Numbered from the stretch's first letter, positions 22,297 to 33,404 are shown. The stretch: DNA of 64,000 nucleotides from Hanleya hanleyi (GCA_036873755.1 JAVTVY010019603.1:1-64000); one strand, 5' to 3'. Notes: generated by a model from the sequence alone, not told the origin. Numbers and translations are program-made.

Positions 22297-22776
22297 TTAT
22301 TTGGTGTTTTGGGCCAAGCGTTCAGAGGCCCACCACCGTTGTCGCGGATCCCACCGGGGATCGTAGTCCGGGGGGTACCGTTGCCGTGGTAATCGTGGTA
22401 CAAGACCCACTACACTTGTCGAAGGGTGGCGTAGTTTTGCCCTGGTAGTAGGTACGATGGTCGTCGTCGGTGGTACCCTGCTGAGGGTAGGAATAGACGG
22501 AGTAGTGGTGGTAGGTGCTCCCAGAGTTAAATAGACCCTCGTGATGTTCCGCCGAGGTGGTGCCTCGGTTACCTTTGTGAGCAGAGTAGTGGTAGGTGCC
22601 TGCAGGATGGTGGTGTTGTTGTTGTTGGTGGTGTTGTTGTTGGTAGCGTATTGACGTTGGGGTGGCGGAATGACGGGTTTGGGTGAGATGGAGGGTAGGT
22701 TGAAACAGGATATCAGGTACGCCAAGTCGTTGAAGACACCTCCAAACAAGACACCCAGAAGCGCTAGTATACACAC
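22297..22776 (-). CDS. Thr-rich protein with N-terminal membrane segment
   Basis: About 160 codons. A hydrophobic N-terminus (CILALLGVLFGGVF) is followed by a long Thr/Asn/Pro-rich region of mucin-like composition and an Arg/Trp/Pro-rich end. No ATG is in frame at the start, so it may be 5' damaged or start elsewhere. The product is probably a membrane-anchored or surface protein of the element. I cannot name a family. About 16 bp separate its stop from the ATPase ATG. Confidence 0.4.
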   Translation of the reverse strand: MCILALLGVLFGGVFNDLAYLISCFNLPSISPKPVIPPPQRQYATNNNTTNNNNTTILQAPTTTLLTKVTEAPPRRNITRVYLTLGAPTTTTPSIPTLSRVPPTTTIVPTTRAKLRHPSTSVVGLVPRLPRQRYPPDYDPRWDPRQRWWASERLAQNTK

Positions 22777-22880
22777 GACATTACCGACTTATCCTTTTCG
22801 AGTACGCAGCAGTAAAGGAAGTTGTGCACTATCCATGGTACAGCCCTAGACTGAACGCTGTAGGAGACGTGAGGTAGAAT

Positions 22881-23940
22881 TTATACCCGTTTCATGTTAC
22901 GGGCTGAGACCCAGGAATTAAACGAACTGGGCCAACCTTGCCATTTGACGAAATGATAGGGGATGCCACGTCGACGTTCCGTTTTCAAAATCTCCTCCAC
23001 CGTGTGGACCGTGTAGTCTTTCTGTGTTTTTACGACCGGTTGTAATTCCGCTTTGTTAAACGTGCCTTGCAGTGTTTCTCCTTGTAGATCTTCCAGTTGA
23101 TAGACGTGTGGGTTTCGGGGACTATGGCGAACAATGACAAAGTGCTCATCACTCCAGTTGGGCAAGTAACTTTTCTCAAATTGACCTTTGACTTTACTGA
23201 TCCGTACCACATCTCCGCGTTTGTAACGGGGTGAAGTTATAGGTGCTTCAGGGGGCGAGTACAGCTTACGGCGCACTTAATGTTCGTTGCGTTCCGTCAC
23301 ATCGACGGGAGCCCGTTTGATACTGCGATGATAGGCTCGATTGTACCCTCGGACCAGTCGAGGTAGCACATCGATGTACCGTCGGGTGTTTTTGGCTGTA
23401 AAATACTTGTACCTCCGTCCTTTCAAGGTCCGATTGAACCGTTCCACCACAGAGTCTTTGGTTTCGTTGTACGTGTGGAAGAAAACACCTGTTTCTTGAA
23501 AGGCTTGAAAGTGTCGGTTGAGAAATTCTGTGCCTTCATCCGTTTGCAAATAGAGGGGTTTGTGACTCCGGAAAATCTGCTGGAACGCCTGTACAAGACT
23601 CTCCCCTGTTTTGGTCCGGATGGGTACCACCCATGCGTACTTGGGTAAAATATCGATACAGGTCAACATGTACCGATGTCCATCATTGTGGGCAGCAAAT
23701 CGACTCATATCGACCAAATCTGCCTGCCATTGTGCGTCTATGCCTCCTACGATGACTCGGTTACGGAAAATGCCGTCGGGCTGCTCGATGTAAGCTATAA
23801 GTGTCTTGGGATATTAACCATTCGCGAACTTCAGCTCGACTGACGCCTTGGGACTGCGCAGCTCGAGCGAGCGCTCCAACAGCGCTATAAGCGGCTGGAC
23901 TACCTGGAATGTAATACAAATCCGTTAACACCTTATCCAC
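22881..23940 (-). pseudogene. Polinton retroviral-type integrase with C-terminal chromodomain
   Basis: DDE integrase that inserts the element. The N-terminal zinc/helical part reads LTDLYYIPGSPAAYSAVGAL, then after a one-base frame change near 23768 the core follows (QWQADLVDM, LTCIDILPKYAWVVP, LQTDEGTEF, DSVVERFNRTLK), giving D, D and E. An in-frame TAA at 23277-23279 separates the core from the C-terminal barrel (KRGDVVRI) and chromodomain (FVKWQGWPSSFNSW). The chromodomain probably biases target choice. Both lesions make this copy inactive as it stands. Confidence 0.85.
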
Positions 23941-23962
23941 ATGTTAAGTCTTGGTCCGACCC

Positions 23963-24457
23963 TTACCCCACCGGATGCCGCTCCGGGTGGGACACCTGCG
24001 ATTCGGATGTACACCCCGTTCGGTTATCGATGAGGTCCACTCGTTTGGGATACAACAATAGGGTGCAGCCAGGTGTAAGAAATCGGAAAAGCACAGGGTC
24101 TTCTGCTGCTAGCTCTTTAGCTTCATGGTGCAGTGAGTCATCGACCTCGGGGACTACAGCTTTCAGGGCTAACCATAGTGACGGACGAAGTGTGATATGG
24201 GAGTCCGCGCTCTTCCAACCGGGGAAAAAAGAATCACCACTACTTCGTATGTATACACCGACTCCGACGTGCGTGAAATCGACTTCGGGCTCTTTTCCCT
24301 GTAACAACCGTTTCAATACAATCCAACCTGATGACGATAAAAAAAATTTCACCTCCTGCGGTTCTTCTTGGACCAGCTCCAGGTGATCATCATTGACGAT
24401 GAGGTAGACGTTCCGTGTCAGATGGAACAACGCAAGCTCTGTTCCGCTCGCTGCCAT
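23963..24457 (-). CDS. Polinton protein with PC4-like ssDNA-binding fold (putative)
   Basis: 164 codons, intact, ATG at 24457, first gene of the - strand series. The middle reads as a strand-rich segment followed by ITLRPSLWLALKAVVPEVD. This matches the pattern of the transcription coactivator p15/PC4 family, where a beta-sheet is followed by 'I-L---W--LK--IPEID'. An N-terminal half-repeat (FFLSSSGWIVLKRLL) has the same rhythm. If right, it would be a single-stranded DNA-binding or transcription factor of the element. Judged by eye, not by profile. Confidence 0.5.
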   Translation of the reverse strand: MAASGTELALFHLTRNVYLIVNDDHLELVQEEPQEVKFFLSSSGWIVLKRLLQGKEPEVDFTHVGVGVYIRSSGDSFFPGWKSADSHITLRPSLWLALKAVVPEVDDSLHHEAKELAAEDPVLFRFLTPGCTLLLYPKRVDLIDNRTGCTSESQVSHPERHPVG

Positions 24458-24493
24458 GGTGATAAATGAAAAGAAACGGCTAGAGTGGCCTGT

Positions 24494-24500
24494 CTATATA
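24494..24500 (-). promoter_or_regulatory. TATA box for the - strand Polinton gene series
   Basis: TATATAG on the - strand, 37-43 bp upstream of the first ATG (24457), next to the element's right end. It can drive the whole divergent gene series. Confidence 0.5.
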
Positions 24501-24519
24501 GAGTAGTACAGGTCGTTGC

Positions 24520-24713
24520 CAGGGCAATAGGGTTCGAAATGCGCTTTTTATACTACACCATGTGAGTCAATATACTAGCCTTTGCGCATTGCCCCGCAAG
24601 GTCAATAGGGCATGAAATGTGCTTTTATACTGCTCCATGTGAAGACAAAAATACTGTTACTATACTCTGCGCCGCAAGGTCAATAAGTTTCGAAATGCGC
24701 TTTTCTACTACTA
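24520..24713. repeat. Three tandem Polinton-type right termini
   Basis: Three successive copies of a 'cgaaatgcgcttttatactact'-like end finish at about 24560, 24637 and 24713 (ACTAC, ACTGC, ACTACT). They resemble the terminus at 1996 and 3856. Copies two and three also carry 'ccgcaaggtcaata'. The last is followed by ACAGCA, but no matching left end with that duplication is found, so the element's exact limits stay open. Confidence 0.55.
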
Positions 24714-24878
24714 CAGCATGTGAATTGCTCCTCTACCTTCGTGAAAGTCCGTCATCATTCGGTAGTGTAATGTTATTTGTATAGGAATTCATTTAACCAA
24801 GGATTTCCGTATACATAGCTTGAGCACAAAAAGAAGATTGTAAATTAACCCAGAAAGAATGCCGAGATACATCTTGGA

Positions 24879-25145
24879 CCAATGGCAAGACGATAATTCA
24901 ACCAATGACTAACCTGTTTAGACAGCCAATCGACATCATCCTGGGTTATGGTATAGGACTTCATTTTAACCTGGGATTTCATATACCCGAGCTTGGTGGG
25001 ATTTTGGCGTTTTGTGAGTGCGCGTTTTTGGACCAATCAGATACCGTTATTTCAACCAATCGAGTTGGCGAAGAAAGAGCCAATGGAAGGGGCTCGCTCT
25101 CTTTTAGACAGCCAATGGACATTCACCCTATTCAGCATAAAAACC
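24879..25145 (+). promoter_or_regulatory. Promoter with seven CCAAT boxes
   Basis: CCAAT at 24879, 24902, 24926, 25033, 25056, 25080 and 25112, all on the + strand, then a TATA-like CATAAAAA near 25136-25143, 80 bp before an ATG. Spacings of about 23-32 bp repeat within the two clusters. Similar GGACCAAT and ATTGG motifs occur near the centre of the foldback element at 2380 and 3490-3545. Multiple CCAAT boxes suggest NF-Y-type control, as in histone and cell-cycle promoters. Inference. Confidence 0.6.
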
Positions 25146-25220
25146 CTGAGCGAAGCGGGAAAGAGCGCATCCTATCACATTTTTTTCAACCTGAAAAGAC
25201 GTATAGAGAGAGAGAGAGAG

Positions 25221-25589
25221 ATGAGCGGAGTAGCGAAGATGTCGACAAGCAAAGGTGCGGCGAGGGTGATGAAAGAGAGGCGGGAGAGAAAAGAATTGGC
25301 GAGTTCCGTGAGAGAATATTGGCTGGATGAAATAAAGAAATGGACACGGGACAACACGAACCTGACGCCGCTAGCCTGGGCCGACCTCCATCACCTAGTG
25401 ACAAGGGCGCCGGCCGATTTGGAGGGGAGAGACTGGTTGGACGCCCTGGAGTACGGGTTGGAGGACCAACAACCCCAGCCAGTGCTCCAGGAGGCACAAC
25501 AACAACTCCAGCCAGTCGCCCACCAGCAACAACAACACCAGCAACAACAACAACCCGGGGGCTACTTCTCAATCAGCCGGAGCAAATAG
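25221..25589 (+). CDS. Unknown 122-residue protein, Gln-rich tail
   Basis: Starts MSGVAKMSTSKGAARVMKER right after a GA-rich tract. A basic helical N-terminus is followed by SSVREYWLDEIKKWTRDN, an acidic section (DLEGRDWLDALEYGLED) and a Gln-rich tail. It sits behind the seven-CCAAT promoter, which makes it more credible than other short frames. I recognise no family. In front of the LTR insertion it faces the RING/ATPase relic at 34871-35965 and may be part of the same older element. Confidence 0.45.
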   Translation: MSGVAKMSTSKGAARVMKERRERKELASSVREYWLDEIKKWTRDNTNLTPLAWADLHHLVTRAPADLEGRDWLDALEYGLEDQQPQPVLQEAQQQLQPVAHQQQQHQQQQQPGGYFSISRSK

Positions 25590-25834
25590 GCAAGCTCCCC
25601 CTGAGTAAACAACATTACCCTCAAAGTGTGCCATGACCCATGTGCTAATTTACGGGCGTGTGGGCAGAGACAGTTAATTTGTTTACACTCGGCTTTTTCC
25701 GAGAATACTCGGTGTATCTATTAGACTAGTATATTATTAATGTGTAACTTACATTCATACTAATAGTGTGTCGATGTTTTACCAGCTGGGTGGTGGTGTA
25801 GGAAGTTCCCATTCACTATGTGTTATTTACCTAG

Positions 25835-26749
25835 TGTGGAATTTAGATGGATATAGAGGGACGCCTCGCATGTATCTGTTTGAGTTTCACATTTGCCCTA
25901 ATTAGTTTTGGAAGTTTGTTAGTTGATTCAATGTCAATTCACGGGTTTGATCGGTACATGTACATACATTACAATTATATTGAGATTGGAAGCGTATCTG
26001 CTAATTGAGCGGAAGCCAGGAAATACTGACCGCTGTATGTACTTGAAGTGGTCAGGAAACACTGACCATTGAAGATAGCTGATGGATAATACAGTAACTG
26101 GTACGAGCCAGAGATTTGTCACATCAGGTCAATTGTATACTTGAATATTAAACCTGATTTACGCTGTATGTTATAGAAATGCACATAAATGAATAGTCTT
26201 ATGTTAAATGGATTAGTAAGAGTTTGAATCAGATGAGTATTTGTGCACGGTTATATATTTTGGGGAGATCTAGAAAACCTGAACGTCTATTTAATATGAT
26301 AAAGCTATACATGTATATTATTTGAATCAGTGTGGTCAAACAGGCCATCTCTGTTCGAGCAATGACCAGCACTCAAGTGTCCATTCCGGTAGTTTCCCTA
26401 ATTAAGTGTTTGAGTTGTGAGAAACTGAAGTTTAGGCCGAGCCTGCGTTAAGTATCTTGTTTACTCTACTGTATAAAAGTTTGATGTATATTACACTAGG
26501 CTAAGCATTAACACCATTGCTTCATCTGTAGAGACGTTTTTGGTTATCATGATTTGCTGTACTTTGTCTATGTGATGATGCAGAAGTAAAACAACAACAA
26601 CAACCTCTGTTTATCTCAACGAGTTGTCTTGTAGTTCTTTGGATTGACCGAAGACGAACCTACAGAAAGGGTTATGTGGAGAAGATCCCCGTTGTCTTAT
26701 CTCTTTCGCGCAAGCCCATAAACTGCGGATAAGACGCAAAAAGTCCACA
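25835..26749 (+). repeat. 5' LTR, 915 bp
   Basis: Begins TGTGG and ends TCCACA (inverted TGTGGA/TCCACA). Contains a TATA-like 'ctgtataaaagtttg' near 26470. Near-identical to the 3' LTR apart from the 406-bp insertion there and small differences. A primer-binding site starts just after, at 26750. Confidence 0.9.
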
Positions 26750-26768
26750 TTGGCGAGTTTGCTCAGGA
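26750..26768 (+). other. Probable primer-binding site
   Basis: TTGGCGAGTTTGCTCAGGA directly follows the 5' LTR, where the tRNA primer site must lie. I could not assign the tRNA. Confidence 0.5.
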
Positions 26769-28292
26769 TACTACAAGACGAGACAAGTATCGCGGATCAG
26801 GCCGTGCGAGTTCAAGATCTGCAGGCCATAGCACAGGGCGTAACAACGTTAGTGAACGCCGTGCGTGCTGACAGTGCCGCTCACAAACAATCACGAGTAC
26901 AACGGGAGAGGTTGCGAAATCACGTTGCGGCTATTCGTAAGTGCGAGGGACTCATTCCGGCCGAGTGGTTAGAGGAATGTGACGCAGCGGTACGGGATGT
27001 TCGAGACATCAATGGGAGTCCAGTACATTTGGCGATATGGACAACAGCCGGGGGTCTCCGAAGGGAAGTCGATTTATTTCTCGAGGACAAGGATAACTCC
27101 ACCGAAACATGGGGAGCAATTAGGCAACATGTGATAACGGCATTTGTGTCCACAAACGAAGCCGAGAGACTAAAATGTGAGTTAGAGTCGATTCACCAGA
27201 GACCAGGAGAAACTGTGTATGCGTACAATAGGCAATTTCGGGACTTGGCTAGACGTACATACCCAGATGTAAACGACGACTCGAAACGTGTCATCCTTCG
27301 TGCATATATTAGGTCACAGGATAAGCCGATGGTACGCAGGATCGTGCTGAGCCAACGGGCCGAAGATGTAAATGCGGCTATGACCTATGTCGAGGATCAA
27401 GCATCCCGGTTAGACTTATTATCTACCATGAACTTAGACGAAGCAGTACCGATGGAGGCTGATACTTCTCGGGACCCTATCGAGATATGTTTAGAGGAAA
27501 TCCGACAGAACCGAGGTGCCATAGAGTCACATCAGAAACTAGTGAACAATCGGTTGAACCGGTTAGAACGTGATCAACGCCGACAGCAGGAGAATACCGC
27601 AATGCGAGCCCAGAGTGATCAGCGACTGCCAACGACACGATACAATCTGTCACGGGAGATTGGAAGAACCAGGAGACGAACACAAATATGCCGGTGTTAA
27701 TGCTTTATTATGGACCCTCTGGACACCTGTAGGATATAACAATCGTGTAGAGTGTTTTCACCAGACCGTCTCACGGACACACCGTTAAAGCATGTGCCGA
27801 GACGCTCGAACAGGGCCAATATACAGTGTATGGTTATGTAACGCGAAATGCGATCGCGGAATGCGGGCGAGGCATATGAATGGGAACCGGTTGAACGTGG
27901 ATGAAACCGGGCGAGCATGAATGAAATGGACAGCGAACGATACGATGCATGAATGAAATAATGAATGACAGACGACTGGATATGTGGAGTTAGTAGAGGT
28001 TAACACATTTGGATATATTAGCATAAATACAGGTAGCCGACATGTGGTCGTGTTTATTCAACGAACACTTTCGGCTAAGTACACTGTAAGAAAAACGTCA
28101 TCCGTGACAAATGGACAGAGGCGTGCCAGTCAGAGACAACCGATCACCTGTTGGAGATGCGAGCAGACCGGACACAGGATGGCGGAATGTCGTAATCCAC
28201 CTGATCCACGCTTCCGAACAACTCGTGAGCAGGCGGGAAACGGCGTAGGGCCGAGCACGCGATCATTCCAGGGAGGTTCTCGGCCCAATTAA
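26750..28292 (+). pseudogene. gag (interrupted)
   Basis: The first part (26750-27700) is a Retrotrans_gag-type protein with WTTAGGLRREVDLFL and QRPGETVYAYNRQFRDLARR. No ATG is near the start, so initiation is unclear. Homology breaks near 27690 and resumes at about 28090 with the nucleocapsid zinc knuckle CWRCEQTGHRMAEC (CX2CX4HX4C). The 400 bp between are unrelated non-coding DNA and probably an insertion. The knuckle frame stops at 28292, where the protease frame takes over. Confidence 0.8.
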
Positions 28293-31029
28293 AGTTAGAT
28301 GGACAAACTATTACCGCACTGATTGATACGGGGGCGTCAACGTCACTACTACGTGCTGATGTTTGGCACAAACTATCTGGGAAGGGACCACTTAAGAAAA
28401 CTGGTGTAATATATGCTGTAAATGAGCAGCCTCTGAAGGTTTTGGGACAAACTGAAGTCAAATTTCTAAACGCGTCTCCCGTACCGATTGTGGCGATTCC
28501 GGAGATGTTTCACCAGTGTATTTTGGGGTCCGATGCCTTACACATAGGACAAACTCAATTGGACTATCCAAAAAGTCATATGCGCTGGTTCAGTCGATCG
28601 TACAAGTTCACGTCGACTGGACTACTTGGGGGTATCGACGCCACAGGAAGTGTTTATGAAACCACGGGAAACAGAGGGATCGACGAGGTGATACATGAGT
28701 TCCGAGATGTTTTCGACGAGTCAAAGAAACCAGGTGCAGGAAGACACCCGAGAGTGCAGTGTACCATACCTACAGGGGATCACCCACCCATCAGGCAGCT
28801 TGCGTACAGAATGCCCTTGATGAAACAGCATGTTGTCAAGGACCAAATAAAGGAGATGTTACAGGCAGGTGTTATACGACCATCTTCATCACCTTGGGCG
28901 TCGCCTATCACACTGGTACCGAAAAAGATGGAACGATCAGGTTCGCCATCGATTACAGGAAATTGAACTCTGTAACGCGTAAGGACAGTTATCCATTAGC
29001 TATTTCAGACATTTTTGACTCTCTGCGTGGTGCATCCGTGTTCACAACTTTAGACCTTAAGTCTGGATATTGGCAAATACCTGTCGCACCGGAAGACATT
29101 GAAAAAACTGCATTCACCTGCTCGGAAGGTTTATTTGAGTGGAATTCTATGCCATTTGGATTTTGTAACTCTTGGCCATGAATGACATTTTTCGAGATTA
29201 TGTCGGTAAGTTTGTCTTTGTGTATGTTGATGACATCGTTATATATTCGCACGATGAAACTGAGCATGCTTATCATCTAAAACTGGTCTTGGAACGGTTG
29301 TTAGAGTATAATTTACAGCTCAAAAGCTCATCGGTGTGTTTTCGCTGCCAGATCGGTAGATTTATTGGGGTATCATATTTCACAGCATGGTATTTCCTCG
29401 CAAGATCAGAAAATTCAAGCTATCCGCGACATGTTACCTCCCACTTCCGTAGAGGAAGTACGTTCTCTTCTTGGCATGGCGGGGTATTATCGTGCATGTG
29501 TCCCCAATTATGCTAACCTGGTAGAGCCTCTCGTGTCCTTGATACGGAAGCATGTGAGGTTCAAATGGGATCAGCCCCAGCGGAATGCTTTTGATGAAGT
29601 AAAACGCATCTTATGCAGTGATAGTGTGTTAGCTTACCCAAACCCACAGAAGCCATACAAATTGTTTACTGATGCGTCAAGCTATGCGGTAGGTGCGATT
29701 TTAGTGCAAGAAGATGAGCAGGGTGTTGACCGGGTCATACAGTATGTGCCGGCCACCTTAAAGGATAGCCAGTTGAATTGGCCTGTCATAGAAAAGGAAG
29801 GTTATGCTGTAGTCTATGCATTGAAAAAGTTAAGGCCATACCTCTATGGAGCAGAATTTGTTGTTTACACTGATCATAAACCGTTGAAAAGTCTCTTCGT
29901 TGGTGAAGTTAGGAACACCAAGGTTCAACGATGGGCGGTTTTGATAGCTGAATATGGGTGTAAGATTGAATACATCAAGGGGAGCAAGAATGTCCGAGCG
30001 GACATGCTTTCAATGATTCGAACGCATTGTGAGGTTGCAACCTTTGATACTAATGATTACATTATACCTGAGGTACCTGATGGTGTCCTACCGTACGTAC
30101 CAATATCGGTATATAGCATTGATGAAGAAACCCTTCGCCAGGAACAAAAACGGGAGTTCCCCACCCTATTTACTGTTCCATCGGAGGAACATATGGTGCA
30201 CAATGAAATAGTATATTCCACGAGATGTCCCTCGGCAGCTGATGCTGAATATCCCCGTGTGATCTTACCAACCAGGTTTCGTAACCAGGTAATGGAGCAG
30301 GCACACCTTCGAGCAGGTCACCAAGGACTCTATAAGACCTTAGGTCTAGTCCGAGATGCGTTCGTTTGGAAGGGCATGCGTAAAGACATTATGCGTATGT
30401 TGGACCGTTGTGCAACTTGTCAGGTAAATAGACGGGTGCGTACTCGCCCAAAGTACACTGAAATGCCCATGCCAAAATATCCAGGTCAGATTGTTGGTAT
30501 GGATTTGATCGGTCCACTGACTCGATCAATAAAAGGCCATTCCTACATCTTGACGATAGTAGATCATTATTCAGCTTGGGCGGAAGCTTTTCCCATACGT
30601 TCGAAAACGGCTGAAAATGTGGAGGGTAAATTTCTTGAGGAATACTGTTCTAGACACGGAATTCCAGAGATTGTGATTACCGATCTTGAAAAGGAGTTCA
30701 ATTCTAATGAGTTGAGAGAAAAATTCAAGTTGCTAGGAATAGATCACAGGCGCACGACCCCGTATCATCCTCAAACTAACGGCAGAACTGAACGTTTCAA
30801 TCGAACCCTAAAGGAAATTCTCCAGAAGTTAGTCAGGAGCACGGGAGGACAGGAGCACGGGAGGGCGTGTTCAAGGTGGGCGACTCTGTTGTTGTGCATG
30901 CAGATGAACGAATCAAACTTACTGCTCAGTGTGATCCGCAGTATGAAATATTTAAGATTAACGGACCGGTAGCCCATATTCGACACCAGAGGTCGGGGAA
31001 AACTAGGGTAGTCAATGTCTCTAAGTTAT
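28288..31029 (+). pseudogene. pol: protease, reverse transcriptase, RNase H, integrase
   Basis: Protease motif LIDTGAST (28319-28342). RT carries SPWASPITLVPKK, LDLKSGYWQIPV, MPFGFCN and catalytic YVDD at 29223-29234. RNase H motifs are FTDASSYAVGAIL and YTDHKPLKSL. Integrase has an HHCC zinc module (HLRAGH to CATCQ, about 30301-30426), core D at GMDLIGPLT, D at VITD, and E at GRTERFNRTLK. The integrase C-terminal domain (VFKVGDSVVV) is in another frame near 30870. Frame changes lie near 28930, 29170 (with a small deletion), 29345 and 30840, so it cannot encode a full polyprotein. Confidence 0.9.
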
Positions 31030-31162
31030 GAATTGCCATATTTCTAATCAACTAGGTTATTCTATATGTATATATACTTAATTATCTTCGCTTGATTGTA
31101 TATCTGCTCGATAACGGGCGCTGTGATCAGCAAATAAAGAACCTTGAACCTTGAACCTTGTC
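31026..31162 (+). repeat. Short 3'-end insertion with AATAAA and AACCTTG tail
   Basis: After the integrase C-terminal domain, non-coding DNA ends 'aataaagaaccttgaacctt', with three reiterations of a 7-mer. This resembles the 3' tail of a non-LTR retrotransposon or SINE. Pol coding sequence resumes after it. Confidence 0.5.
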
Positions 31163-31612
31163 GATCCTCAGATTGTTTGGGATCATGTTCACCCACGTCC
31201 CCGTCGCAACCCTGAGTTAGGTACGCGGCAGAGTCTGAACGGAGCGGAACGTCAGTTTAACGTAGCTCCCGAGCAAGTTGAGGCGCCCACGTCACATGAT
31301 GGGCAGTTGTCACTCTCCTCCCCTTCTCAGCGTAATGACTCTACCAGTCAGTCCCCTAATGCACTTGAAATACCCGATGATACGGCAAATGAGAATGAAA
31401 GTCAAATGTCCGATGTAGAAGGACCGCCCAATGCGGATGATGCGTCATCCGATATGGACGAGGAGTCCACCAATGGGCCAGACTCCTCGAATGACATGGA
31501 CGACTCACCGCATGGTTATTACTTGCGCAAGCGCAAACCTCAAGCCTTGAGTTCTCCTGTAGTCAGAAATAAGCATCGCCGCACTTATACTTTCCGATAC
31601 CAATGGCTATGA
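31163..31612 (+). CDS. C-terminal tail of gypsy pol
   Basis: Polar, acidic low-complexity sequence (many Asp, Ser, Asn) ending with a YYLRKRKPQ-type motif common at the end of gypsy/BEL polyproteins. It overlaps the first codons of env. Confidence 0.5.
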   Translation, partial: DPQIVWDHVHPRPRRNPELGTRQSLNGAERQFNVAPEQVEAPTSHDGQLSLSSPSQRNDSTSQSPNALEIPDDTANENESQMSDVEGPPNADDASSDMDEESTNGPDSSNDMDDSPHGYYLRKRKPQALSSPVVRNKHRRTYTFRYQWL

Positions 31613-33404
31613 TGGGGGTCATGTTGCTCTTAGTATATGTTCTTGTTATCCCGGTCCCATTGGTATGGACTGCTGTAACCCCACTGCGGAATGGCATCCT
31701 CGTTACTGGACAGGTCCCTGTTAGTCTGGTCAAGGCTGAGTGGACAGTTGTTGTGACTATTACGCCACCGGTATTCCCTGAAAATCTTCGTGCACATGTC
31801 CAAGAACTTTATCGTATGGTTAACGTTTCACTTAACCACCAGTATATTGAACGTTCCGACATGTTACCTTGGTTGCATCGATTCCAGCATCTTGCAGTTC
31901 AGGTCGAGCAGGCTGATATCGACCGTACATCTCCCCGTCGATTTCGAAGGGCGTTGCTAAATGTGGTGGGTGAGATTGGATCCGCCTTGTTTGGGGTAGC
32001 AACTACCCGGGATATTGACAAGTTAAGAGAATTGATACAAACCACGTTAACGGCCGCCCATGGCATTGCTCACTTTGCAAATGAACTCGCGTCTGGAGTA
32101 CATCACACCTTTGATGAGATTGCAATTAATCGCGATCGAATTAATCAACTTTCAGATGCTTTGGTTAACGTTACGCAGTATCTAAATGATTTCACTCAGT
32201 CAGCTAGAGCGACCCAAGTACGGATGTGGCGACGTATTCTCCTCGTGTTAAAATTTAACCATATCTTGGATGCCATGGAATTAACTATGCAAACGTACCA
32301 TGAAGCCCGTTTACAATACCAACGACAGTACGCCTCCGTGGAATTGGGCAGACTGACTGAGGAATTATTTCCATCGTCGGAGTTGCGTAAAGTACAAGAC
32401 CTGCTACCTACAGGAGTTCAACTCATTGAGCCGTACATGTGGTATTATCAACATGTACTTGTGCAATCCCTGTGGCTACGTCATGGTGTCGATTCTCTGT
32501 ATTACGTGGCCACTCTCCCACTTGTTGACAATGGTGCCTATGTCGAGTATAACATAAGGTCATGGGCTCTGCCCTTACGTACCCTCGGCCAGTTAATGAA
32601 AGTTATCCGCGCACAGGATGGTACTTCCACCCTGCACGGTGTATGGGACGTACACCAAAGGTTTGTTATGGCAACGCCATGATGGCGTCACAGCATATAC
32701 CTTGTATTGTGAGTATCTTATCTAACGTCACTAGTGATTTGTGTCTGGTTCAGTTGAGTCAAACTAACGATACAACCAGTAAGACATTTGAACTTGCCCC
32801 AGGTGAATTTGTTGTGCAGGCATTTGGAGAAGATATTCAAGAACATTGTGACGGTGTTCCTACGATGACGCACACTCTAGGTGCAGGACTCTATTTGCTG
32901 AGTCCCAACAATTGTACTTTTAGTGGTATGGATTGGAGGTTAAGTCAGGTTCAAGTGATGACTCAAATGGTTTCTCTGCTAGCGACTGTCGTTTCCCTAC
33001 CACCTGTCGACATACCTACCATTCTGAATGAGTCTAACATACTAACCTCGCTGAAACTCACACCCTGGCATGACCTTCGTAAGGTGAAATATGTGCCCCT
33101 TAAACCGTTACGACCAGTGGAGCTAGAACGCGGGTCCACTATGTCGTTTTCCGAGATTTTGACGTACGTATTTGGTTCAATTTTGTTTGTATGCATACTG
33201 GCTTTTGTTATTTTTCGTGTTATGCAACGTTTCAAGCTGTGTAAATTTCCTTGTATTCCTTGTTTTGATTGTTTTTCGAATACTCTAGAGCAAACCTCTG
33301 CATCATCTAGTTTTAACACGCCTATGGCAGTTTTGTTCCAGGTCCGGCCAGCCTGTGGATTTGATTTTCCTCAACCTTCGGCTGACATTGTATTGGAAAA
33401 GTGA
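31603..33404 (+). pseudogene. Envelope glycoprotein, F-type fusion protein-like (frameshifted)
   Basis: Old retroelement envelope gene in two overlapping frames (31603-32682 and 32562-33404). The first has a hydrophobic signal-like N-terminus (MLLLVYVLVIPVPLVW), N-glycosylation sequons, and a basic cleavage-like site (RRFRR) followed by a Gly/Ala-rich hydrophobic stretch and a heptad-like helix. This layout resembles baculovirus F and errantivirus Env proteins. The second frame has Cys-rich ectodomain sequence and a transmembrane segment (SILFVCILAFVIF) with a Cys-rich tail. The break between frames lies at about 32560-32690. As it stands the gene is not intact. Confidence 0.75.
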
